Shown piece by piece: positions 7,595 to 12,065 of a stretch of DNA of 12,065 nt. How positions within the stretch are numbered: the first letter of the stretch is position 1; each line of letters starts with the position of its first letter. The stretch comes from Candidatus Saccharimonadota bacterium. Its GTDB lineage: Bacteria; Patescibacteriota; Saccharimonadia; UBA4664. Where the stretch lies: the NCBI GenBank assembly GCA_029237755.1, contig JAQZBT010000050.1, forward strand, positions 1 to 12,065. The letters are read 5' to 3'. Below the pieces are notes generated by a model. The model ran no database searches. It worked only from the letters and a program-made list of their open reading frames with translations, and was not told the origin of the DNA. A program made the position numbers and the translations under genes.

Positions 7595-7624
7595 TTGACT
7601 GGAAGCAATCCCGTCGGATATAGT
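7595..7624 (+). promoter_or_regulatory. Sigma-70-type promoter for secD-secF
   Basis: TTGACT (7595-7600) and TATAGT (7619-7624) are separated by 18 bp, each one or two bases from consensus. Initiation would be near 7631-7632, only about 4-5 nt before the secD ATG at 7636, so the leader is too short for a Shine-Dalgarno site. Confidence 0.7.
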
Positions 7625-7635
7625 GCTTGTCAGAT

Positions 7636-8952
7636 ATGAGTTTACGACTGAAATTTGCTCTGATATTCCTGCTTGCGGTCGTGACGGCGGTAATTGCGTA
7701 TCCCAAAGAGGACGCGCTATTTAAGTCGCTGGGCTTGAAGAATACCAATACCGGCGTCAAGCAAGGCCTGGATCTCCAGGGTGGTGCACAGCTGGTATTC
7801 CAGGCTGACCTGAAGGGTACAAAGTCAGAAGACCGCGACTCTGCCATGAACTCTTTGATCACGGTCATCAACAAGCGGGCCAACTTCGGTGGTACTTCGG
7901 AAATTGTCGTGCAGCGGCAGGGTTCTGACCGGGTGAGCGTGAGCCTGCCGGGCGTGAAGGACGTAAACGAGGCGATTGAACGCATTGGTAAGACGGCCAA
8001 TCTTGAGTTCGTCGAGGTCAACCAGACCGACGGTTCGCAGGTACCGACCGGTATTGACGGTAAGGACGTCGACTCGGCCTACGCCGACTATGACCCGCAG
8101 CGCGCCCAGCCGGTGGTAACGCTGAATCTGAAATCTGGTGAATCGACGAGGAAGTTTGGAGAATTGACCACCAAGCTGTCGCAGAGCGGTGCCTTACTTC
8201 TGACGTTGCTGGACGGACAACCGACCTTCGGTCCGGCGCGGACTGAGCCGATCAACGACGGTAAGGCCATCTTGTCGGGCAATATGGATGTGACCGAAGC
8301 CAAGAAGATTGCCGAAGAGATTACTGCTGGTGCGCTGCCGGTACCTGTGACGCTGGTAGAGCAGCGGACGATCGGTCCGACCCTGGGTAAGGAGTCGGTG
8401 CAGCACTCGTTGGTGGCCGGCGGTATCGGCCTGGCGGTGGTGGCACTGTTTATGCTCATCTACTACCGTATGGCTGGCGTGGTGGCCGTTTTGGCGCTTA
8501 TCGTCTACACCACCATTACGTTGACGCTGTACAAGCTCAGCGCCTTCGTGCCGGGCTATACGATCGTTCTAACCCTGGCGGGCATTGCCGGGTTCATTCT
8601 TAGTATTGGTATGGCAGTGGACGCCAACATCCTGATCTTCGAGCGTATGCGTGAAGAGCTGAGGGCAGGTAAGAGCTTTGTGGCAGCGACCGAAGCCGCC
8701 TTCGACCGCGCTTGGACCAGTATCCGCGACTCCAACGTGTCGACGCTCATTACCTGTGCAATCCTATTTTTGACATCAAGTGCTACCCCGATCATCCGCG
8801 GTTTCTCAGTGACCCTGGCGTTGGGCGTAATCGTGTCGATGTTTACCGCGATTGTGGTGACCCGGACACTGCTCAGGCTTGTCATCCGTCAGGGCTGGGG
8901 TCGTAGGTATGGATGGTATGGGGTGAAGGCACCAGAGGAGGCCGCTTCGTGA
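7636..8952 (+). CDS. secD: Protein translocase subunit SecD
   Basis: SecD works with SecF in the inner membrane to pull exported proteins through SecYEG using the proton-motive force. The 438-residue protein has an N-terminal membrane anchor (about 5-22), the conserved GLDLQGGAQLVF at 44-55, an extracytoplasmic region with the P1-like fold to about residue 250, and five C-terminal membrane segments (about 257-277, 279-299, 308-330, 368-383, 389-412). The hallmark AVDANILIFERMREEL (about 327-342) with Asp329 is intact. It is shorter than E. coli SecD (615 aa), mainly in the periplasmic domain, as in Gram-positive and reduced-genome forms. The ATG at 7636 is preferred over a TTG at 7627, which lies upstream of the predicted transcript start. 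The stop overlaps the secF start as GTGA. Confidence 0.96.
   Translation: MSLRLKFALIFLLAVVTAVIAYPKEDALFKSLGLKNTNTGVKQGLDLQGGAQLVFQADLKGTKSEDRDSAMNSLITVINKRANFGGTSEIVVQRQGSDRVSVSLPGVKDVNEAIERIGKTANLEFVEVNQTDGSQVPTGIDGKDVDSAYADYDPQRAQPVVTLNLKSGESTRKFGELTTKLSQSGALLLTLLDGQPTFGPARTEPINDGKAILSGNMDVTEAKKIAEEITAGALPVPVTLVEQRTIGPTLGKESVQHSLVAGGIGLAVVALFMLIYYRMAGVVAVLALIVYTTITLTLYKLSAFVPGYTIVLTLAGIAGFILSIGMAVDANILIFERMREELRAGKSFVAATEAAFDRAWTSIRDSNVSTLITCAILFLTSSATPIIRGFSVTLALGVIVSMFTAIVVTRTLLRLVIRQGWGRRYGWYGVKAPEEAAS
8936..8941 (+). promoter_or_regulatory. Shine-Dalgarno site fixing the secF start
   Basis: AGGAGG lies 7 nt before the GTG at 8949 and inside the end of secD. It decides for this start over an in-frame GTG at 8913, and shows that this organism does use Shine-Dalgarno sites inside operons. 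Confidence 0.8.
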
Positions 8953-9869
8953 ATATAATCGGACGACGCAAACTCTGGTACGCCATCTCGATCGTGATGA
9001 TCCTGCCCGGTCTGGTATCGCTCATCTTGTGGGGGCTCAACCTGGGCATCGACTTCGAGGCCGGTCAGCTAGCTACGGTACGCGGAGACGTGACGCAGGA
9101 GAAGGTTGAGGCAGCGGCCGAAGGCCTTGAGTTACAGAACATCCAGCTGGTACAGACGGGTGAGGGGCAGACTCAGATCCGATTTACAGACCCGTCAGCC
9201 CAGGCTCAACACGAGGCCAATCACCAGAAGCTCAAGGCAGAGTTGGCCGAAAGAGGAATCGAGGAGCTCTCATTCGACTCGGTCGGTCCCGCAGTATCGA
9301 GCACGATTGCACGTAATGCCATTGCCAGCATGATTGCCGTGTCGGTGGCTATCGTGCTGTACATTGCCTTCGCTTTCCGTAATGCACCACCGCCGGTCTC
9401 CCCATGGGGCTTCGGCATCATGGCCATTGCCGCGCTGCTGCACGATGCACTATTTGTCCTGGGCGTGTTCTCGTTGCTCGGCCACTTCTTCGATGTCGAG
9501 GTCGATGCGTTATTCGTGACGGCTATACTTACGACCATTGGTTTCTCTGTGCACGACACCATCGTGGTGTTTGACCGGATCCGGGAGAACCTGCGCCGCG
9601 AGAAGGGGACCTTTGAGACGATTGTGAACCACTCGATCCTGGAGACGATCGGGCGCTCAATAAACACCTCCGTAACCGTGCTTTTGACACTGCTGGCGCT
9701 GTATTTGTTCGGCGGCCAGTCGATCAAGATGTTTGTCTTGGCTCTCATGATCGGTATCGCATCCGGTACCTACTCCTCGATTTTCAATGCCTCACCGCTG
9801 CTCGTGACGTGGCACAACTACCGTCTGAAGCGGATGGAAAAGGCGCGGCTCAAGCCCAAGCGCGCCTAG
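8949..9869 (+). CDS. secF: Protein translocase subunit SecF
   Basis: SecF is the partner of SecD in the export complex. The 306-residue protein has an N-terminal membrane segment (about 10-30), the family motif GIDFEAG at 33-39 (more often GIDFxGG), a soluble extracytoplasmic part to about residue 120, and five membrane segments that include LLHDALFVLGVFSLLG and the hallmark FSVHDTIVVFDRIREN (199-214) with Asp203. Length and layout match normal SecF. The GTG start overlaps the secD stop by 4 nt and has a strong Shine-Dalgarno, so the pair is coupled. The C-terminus is basic (KRMEKARLKPKRA), consistent with a cytoplasmic tail. A strong terminator begins 2 nt after the stop. Confidence 0.96.
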   Translation: MNIIGRRKLWYAISIVMILPGLVSLILWGLNLGIDFEAGQLATVRGDVTQEKVEAAAEGLELQNIQLVQTGEGQTQIRFTDPSAQAQHEANHQKLKAELAERGIEELSFDSVGPAVSSTIARNAIASMIAVSVAIVLYIAFAFRNAPPPVSPWGFGIMAIAALLHDALFVLGVFSLLGHFFDVEVDALFVTAILTTIGFSVHDTIVVFDRIRENLRREKGTFETIVNHSILETIGRSINTSVTVLLTLLALYLFGGQSIKMFVLALMIGIASGTYSSIFNASPLLVTWHNYRLKRMEKARLKPKRA

Positions 9870-9870
9870 C

Positions 9871-9897
9871 AAAAAGACCCCAGTCGGGGGTCTTTTT
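9871..9897. terminator. Intrinsic terminator after secF, probably bidirectional
   Basis: AAAAAGACCCC (9871-9881), a 5-base loop, and GGGGTCTTTTT (9887-9897, with one further T) form an 11-bp stem with a T-run reading in the + direction. On the minus strand the same element ends in CTTTTT, so it could also stop transcripts of the 151-codon gene coming from the right. Confidence 0.9.
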
Positions 9898-9913
9898 TGG
9901 ATTATTGCGTGGG

Positions 9914-9940
9914 CCGGGCCGTCAACTTGCGACGGCCCGG
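9914..9940 (-). terminator. GC-rich hairpin after the 151-codon gene, without a U-tract
   Basis: CCGGGCCGTC (9914-9923) and GACGGCCCGG (9931-9940) form a perfect 10-bp stem with a 7-base loop, 14 nt downstream of the stop of the minus-strand gene. No T-run follows on either strand. It may act together with the terminator at 9871-9897, or protect the mRNA 3' end; the role is inferred. Confidence 0.5.
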
Positions 9941-9954
9941 GTTACACCCATGTT

Positions 9955-10410
9955 TCAGATCTCGTTGTCGTCCCAGGTGCTCTTGGCGTGCGTCACCAGG
10001 TTGTTGGTGCTGCCGTAGACGCGGTCCGCATCGACGATGATGTCGACGACAGTGACGATTTCGCCGCCGTCGTTATCGCGGAACCACAGCACGATCCAGC
10101 GACGGATCAGGTCGTGGACGGCCTTGGCGTCGAGGCGACGGCCTGGCTGGACGAGGATCTCGACGTCAGGCGAGTTGTGGCTGAAGAACGAACGAGGTGT
10201 CTCGCTGATGGCGATCATCACGTCCGCTGTGGAGTACAAGTCGACGTCGGGATCCATCTGTCGGCGTACGCCATTCACTTTGTCGGCGAGAGGCCCGGCG
10301 AAGTCGACAGGAAGCTCTCGGATGAGGTTCCAGCGCAGTCGCGTGAGGTCTGGATCGACTTCGCGTTCACCGTTGCTCGCTTCGGTCCATTGCATGAGCC
10401 CGTTGGGCAT
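9955..10410 (-). CDS. Hypothetical protein, 151 aa
   Basis: I do not recognise this protein. It appears soluble, with no signal peptide or membrane segment, and seems to alternate strands and helices: an N-terminal polar part, a helix near residues 38-50, strand-like DVMIAISETP, a basic helix DAKAVHDLIRRWIVLWF, and a strongly hydrophobic strand pair EIVTVVDIIVDADRVY near the C-terminus. An overlapping open frame on the other strand (9988-10470) exists, but the minus strand is preferred because it has a complete set of signals: extended -10 promoter with -35, AAGGAG 8 nt before the ATG, and hairpins after the stop. It is divergent from the winged-helix gene at 10580, which could regulate it. 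Function unknown. Confidence 0.75.
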   Translation of the reverse strand: MPNGLMQWTEASNGEREVDPDLTRLRWNLIRELPVDFAGPLADKVNGVRRQMDPDVDLYSTADVMIAISETPRSFFSHNSPDVEILVQPGRRLDAKAVHDLIRRWIVLWFRDNDGGEIVTVVDIIVDADRVYGSTNNLVTHAKSTWDDNEI

Positions 10411-10418
10411 GTGAGGTG

Positions 10419-10424
10419 CTCCTT
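10419..10424 (-). promoter_or_regulatory. Strong Shine-Dalgarno of the 151-codon gene
   Basis: On the minus strand AAGGAG sits 8 nt before the ATG at 10410. It supports this start over the internal ATG five codons later, and contrasts with the apparently leaderless priA and phosphoribosyltransferase-like genes. Confidence 0.75.
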
Positions 10425-10463
10425 CGATTGGAGGATGGGTGGGGTCGCGTGGACCGTTTTATG

Positions 10464-10492
10464 GTTATAGCATAAAAGTTATAAAAGAGCAA
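10464..10492 (-). promoter_or_regulatory. Promoter of the 151-codon gene
   Basis: Reading the minus strand, TTGCTC (10492-10487), a 17-bp spacer and TATAAC (10469-10464) form a sigma-70-type promoter, improved by an extended -10 (TGCTATAAC). TATAAC occurs a second time 15 bp upstream, inside the spacer. Initiation near 10457 would give a leader of about 47 nt containing the Shine-Dalgarno. Confidence 0.65.
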
Positions 10493-10515
10493 TAATAAGC
10501 CGTTGTAAAAAACAC

Positions 10516-10544
10516 TTGCATTCCGCTTATGCCTGGGGTAAGGT
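10516..10544 (+). promoter_or_regulatory. Candidate promoter of the winged-helix gene
   Basis: TTGCAT (10516-10521) and TAAGGT (10539-10544) are separated by 17 bp. The -10 is imperfect, consistent with a weakly expressed regulator. Initiation near 10551 would fall inside the inverted repeat at 10548-10570. Confidence 0.5.
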
Positions 10545-10547
10545 CAA

Positions 10548-10570
10548 TTTAACAACACCAAATTGTTAAA
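10548..10570. promoter_or_regulatory. Likely operator: inverted repeat TTTAACAA-N7-TTGTTAAA
   Basis: Two exact inverted 8-mers, TTTAACAA (10548-10555) and TTGTTAAA (10563-10570), flank a 7-bp spacer between the candidate -10 box and the ATG of the winged-helix gene. Position and symmetry suit binding by a dimeric winged-helix protein, most simply autorepression. The binding protein is inferred; the repeat is directly visible. Confidence 0.55.
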
Positions 10571-10579
10571 CAAAAACAC

Positions 10580-10864
10580 ATGCTTGAACTGTTCATAACG
10601 TCTAAGACTAGACGAAAAATCATCGTAATATACACCAAGTATCCCGACTTCCGGATGCACGTGCGAGGCCTCGCGAAAATGATCAAAGAGGACCCGGGCA
10701 AGGTGCAGAGAGAGCTCAAAAGGCTCGCGGACGTCGGTTTCGTGACTGTTACGAACGAGGGGAATTCCAAGGTCTATTCGGCGAACACCAAGTTTGCGCT
10801 CTACCGTGAGCTGCAGGGATTGGTACTGAAGAGTCAAGCTCGCAGAGGGAGTCGCAGTCTATGA
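10580..10864 (+). CDS. Small winged helix-turn-helix transcriptional regulator
   Basis: The 94-residue protein fits ArsR-like winged-helix regulators. It starts with LELFITSKTRRKIIVIYTKYPD (family lf.sktR.kIL.lL...pd), continues with FRMHVRGLAKMIKEDPGKVQRELKRLADVGFV (helix-turn-helix at about residues 26-53; GKVQRELKRL would be the recognition helix), and a wing VTVTNEGNSKVYSAN. No Cys metal site is present, so it is not a metal sensor of the classical type. Such single-domain proteins usually bind DNA as dimers. No Shine-Dalgarno precedes the ATG. An inverted repeat in the leader suggests autoregulation, and the divergent 151-codon gene could also be a target. The stop overlaps the start of a 48-codon ORF by 4 nt. 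Confidence 0.88.
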   Translation: MLELFITSKTRRKIIVIYTKYPDFRMHVRGLAKMIKEDPGKVQRELKRLADVGFVTVTNEGNSKVYSANTKFALYRELQGLVLKSQARRGSRSL

Positions 10865-11007
10865 GACAAATATTTGACACTATACTGTCCCGCAGTTCGC
10901 GCCGGCCAATATACAAGCCGCGCGTGATTAACCGAATACCGGAACCGCCGATAGGCTTCGTACGTCGCAGCGATCCCAACTTCTACTTCTTGAGCCGCAA
11001 ATTCTAG
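10861..11007 (+). CDS. Small strongly basic protein (48 aa) coupled to the winged-helix gene
   Basis: The ORF opens with ATG overlapping the TGA of the regulator (ATGA) and ends at TAG 11005-11007. It encodes 48 residues with nine Arg and two Lys against two Asp and one Glu, a net charge near +8. The start MRQIFDTILSRSSRR could form an amphipathic helix, followed by a Pro/Arg-rich middle (RIPEPPIGFVRR) and an aromatic end (NFYFLSRKF). No family is recognised. The 4-nt overlap argues for translational coupling to the regulator; a nucleic-acid-binding or regulator-partner role is speculation. It could be a chance ORF, since short frames are common and no comparison was possible. Confidence 0.5.
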   Translation: MRQIFDTILSRSSRRPIYKPRVINRIPEPPIGFVRRSDPNFYFLSRKF

Positions 11008-11010
11008 AGA

Positions 11011-11064
11011 TAAAAAAACTTTCCGGGGCCGACGCCGTCTCAACTATGAGATAGCGCCGGCCCC
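11011..11064 (-). terminator. Terminator of the 189-codon gene
   Basis: On the minus strand GGGGCCGGCGC (11064-11054) pairs with GCGTCGGCCCC (11035-11025), including one G-U pair, and a second stem TCTCA/TGAGA lies within the loop. Seven T residues (11018-11012) follow after GGAAAG. It begins 11 nt after the stop at 11076. In the + direction no T-run follows, though the hairpin also sits behind the 48-codon ORF. Confidence 0.8.
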
Positions 11065-11075
11065 TGGCTGGCTGG

Positions 11076-11645
11076 TCAAGACTCGCTTCCTTCAGCGGCT
11101 TCGTCCGTGACGTCTGACTCCTCAGCGGCGTCTTCGGGCGCCATTCCGGGAGGCAGGGTGTTGCGGTACCAGATCTCAACGGAATCGCTGTCCAGACTCA
11201 CCAGAGACAGCAGCAGGGCCAGGATCTGGTCGTGAATGCCGAGATTGTCCTCCCATTCGAAAGCGTCGGACAGGGCAACGTAGATCTCGTACGGCCGGAT
11301 CAGCACGTAGTCGACACCGATGACGTCGATGATGCCTTGGGCTGCGGCCCAACCCAGATCGTTGAGATCGGGTTGCTCTGAACGCTCGGCGCCCACACTG
11401 ACCGGGGTCACGTGAAGGGCCTTGGTCCTGAGTCGGTAGCGCACGCCATAGGTGCGGACCCGACTGCCGAGGCTTTTTACGGAAATCACTTCAGGATCGA
11501 GAGGAGCGACTCTGAGCTCTTGGCGCAGGAGTGCGGCTCCCTCGGTGTTTCCGGCAGCTGCTTCCCGGTGCACCGCTCTTTGCAGGCGGCGTAAAGGATT
11601 GGCTACCCGCGGGTAGGGCGGGTCGTTTTGCAGGTTCTGGGACAT
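11076..11645 (-). CDS. Hypothetical protein, 189 aa, with acidic C-terminal tail
   Basis: No family is recognised. The start MSQNLQNDPPYPRV at 11645 is fixed by AGGAGG 6 nt upstream; an in-frame extension to 11726 would run through a hairpin and the likely promoter. The N-terminus is Pro/Arg-containing (RVANPLRRLQRAVHREAAAGN), with a helical, basic stretch to about residue 45. The middle is a mixed alpha/beta domain (YGVRYRLRTKALHVTPVSV, then GWAAAQGIIDVIGVDYVLI, and a hydrophobic helix LALLLSLVSL). The last 25 residues are acidic and disordered-looking (EDAAEESDVTDEAAEGSES). No signal peptide or convincing membrane segment. It has its own leader and a clear terminator, so it is probably a single-gene transcript. 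Function unknown. Confidence 0.78.
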   Translation of the reverse strand: MSQNLQNDPPYPRVANPLRRLQRAVHREAAAGNTEGAALLRQELRVAPLDPEVISVKSLGSRVRTYGVRYRLRTKALHVTPVSVGAERSEQPDLNDLGWAAAQGIIDVIGVDYVLIRPYEIYVALSDAFEWEDNLGIHDQILALLLSLVSLDSDSVEIWYRNTLPPGMAPEDAAEESDVTDEAAEGSES

Positions 11646-11651
11646 GGTGTG

Positions 11652-11657
11652 CCTCCT
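11652..11657 (-). promoter_or_regulatory. Strong Shine-Dalgarno of the 189-codon gene
   Basis: Minus-strand AGGAGG lies 6 nt before the ATG at 11645, an optimal spacing, and decides the start. Confidence 0.8.
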
Positions 11658-11682
11658 GATGGGAGTGGGTGTCCGTAGGTTC

Positions 11683-11711
11683 ATTGTGCAATAAATGCGC
11701 ATAAACGTGAA
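11683..11711 (-). promoter_or_regulatory. Weak candidate promoter of the 189-codon gene
   Basis: Reading the minus strand, TTCACG (11711-11706), 17 bp, and CACAAT (11688-11683) give a sub-consensus promoter directly after the hairpin at 11713-11742. Leader length would be about 30 nt and would include the Shine-Dalgarno. The match is modest. Confidence 0.3.
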
Positions 11712-11712
11712 G

Positions 11713-11742
11713 CGAGGCCGGCACATCGGTGTGCCGGCCTCG
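11713..11742 (-). terminator. 13-bp perfect hairpin after the right-edge gene
   Basis: CGAGGCCGGCACA (11713-11725), loop TCGG, and TGTGCCGGCCTCG (11730-11742) form a perfect 13-bp stem. It lies 24 nt after the stop of the minus-strand gene at 11767 and just upstream of the candidate promoter of the next gene. No U-tract follows on either strand, so it is an atypical terminator, an mRNA 3'-end stabiliser, or a protein-binding palindrome. Confidence 0.6.
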
Positions 11743-11766
11743 TGGGTCGATGGAGCTTGGCTTGCT

Positions 11767-12065
11767 TCAGTGGCGGGCGGGAGCCTCGCCGAAGACAGAG
11801 CAGTCGAACTGAACGAAGACCTCCTTGATGGCTGTTGCCATCTCGTCGCGCTCCTCCTTGGTGCCGGTCTCCCAGACCTCGTGTTGTTGGAACCGGAGGC
11901 GAGTCTCGGGACTGTCGGTCCAGATCTGGAATGAACCAGACGGAGCGAGCGGAGTGGCGGCCTTGGCGATGGCGGTGTAGAACTCGCGGCCGACTTCGGT
12001 CAAGTCGCCACCAAGAACGCGGGTGATGCGGCCATTGCTGGCCTCCACGCGCACCTTTTCGGTGC
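11767..12065 (-). CDS. Hypothetical protein, C-terminal part (5' end outside window)
   Basis: The frame is open to the window edge. A GTG at 12054 exists, but in-frame codons upstream (Thr-Glu-Lys) are also open and no Shine-Dalgarno is visible, so the start probably lies outside. About 98 residues are seen. The predicted order is a strand (VRVEAS), a helix (GREFYTAIAKAATPL), strands (SFQIWTDSPETRLRFQQHEVW), a charged helix (KEERDEMATAIKEVFVQF), and a short end. No family recognised, no membrane segment. The stop is followed by the 13-bp hairpin. The overall impression resembles the two other minus-strand hypotheticals here, but sequence similarity is too weak to claim homology. Confidence 0.65.
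   Translation of the reverse strand, partial: TEKVRVEASNGRITRVLGGDLTEVGREFYTAIAKAATPLAPSGSFQIWTDSPETRLRFQQHEVWETGTKEERDEMATAIKEVFVQFDCSVFGEAPARH

Noticed and set aside
9988..10470. + strand open frame (160 codons) opposite the 151-codon gene
   Set aside because: The minus-strand gene has a promoter, Shine-Dalgarno and 3' hairpins; the + frame has none and would run into the promoter region.
10874..10886. TTGACA directly followed by TATACT inside the 48-codon ORF
   Set aside because: Both hexamers look like consensus, but only one base separates them, so they cannot form one promoter, and neither has a suitable partner at 16-18 bp.
11646..11726. Longer start of the 189-codon gene at 11726
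   Set aside because: The extension runs through part of the 13-bp hairpin and the candidate promoter, while AGGAGG sits exactly 6 nt before the ATG at 11645.
1..12065. CRISPR arrays, insertion sequences, tRNA or rRNA genes
   Set aside because: No regular direct repeats, transposase motifs, terminal inverted repeats, cloverleaf-like stretches or rRNA sequence were seen on reading both strands.

Overview
The window looks like chromosomal DNA of a bacterium with a small genome, most likely of the Candidate Phyla Radiation, with Saccharibacteria-like lineages the best guess. This is inferred from compact housekeeping proteins (a PriA of about 599 residues, an RbfA of 109), a peptide deformylase with an altered motif 1, very tight gene packing, several starts that look leaderless, and proteins I cannot place in any family. 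TGA clearly serves as a stop (def, secD, and genes at the right end), so the code is not the TGA-as-glycine code of Gracilibacteria/Absconditabacteria. Taxonomy was not tested against any database.

Left part (1-3566, + strand): the 3' part of infB (translation initiation factor IF-2) overlaps rbfA (30S maturation factor) by one base. A separate extended -10 promoter then leads into a 706-codon gene for a highly charged, probably coiled-coil protein that I do not recognise.

Middle left (3568-6847, - strand): priA (replication restart helicase), def (peptide deformylase) and fmt (Met-tRNA formyltransferase) are transcribed in that order, with fmt overlapping def by ATGA. Fmt makes fMet-tRNA, IF-2 delivers it, and Def removes the formyl group, so much of the fMet cycle is encoded here.

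Middle right (6848-9897, + strand): a 75-bp divergent promoter region separates priA from a phosphoribosyltransferase-like gene. Both of these genes have a -10 box placed so that transcription should begin at or next to the A of the ATG. A good promoter then drives secD-secF (protein export), whose reading frames overlap by GTGA and which end in a clear intrinsic terminator.

Right part (9900-12065): an accessory-looking region of unknown genes. Three minus-strand genes (151 aa, 189 aa and one cut by the window edge) lie around a plus-strand pair: a small winged-helix regulator and an overlapping, strongly basic 48-codon ORF that is easily overlooked. The two complete minus-strand genes have strong Shine-Dalgarno sites, unlike the priA and PRTase-like genes. 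GC-rich hairpins follow all three minus-strand genes, and an 8-bp inverted repeat just upstream of the winged-helix gene is a likely operator. No tRNA, rRNA, insertion sequence or CRISPR array was seen, and no gap between genes exceeds 300 bases.
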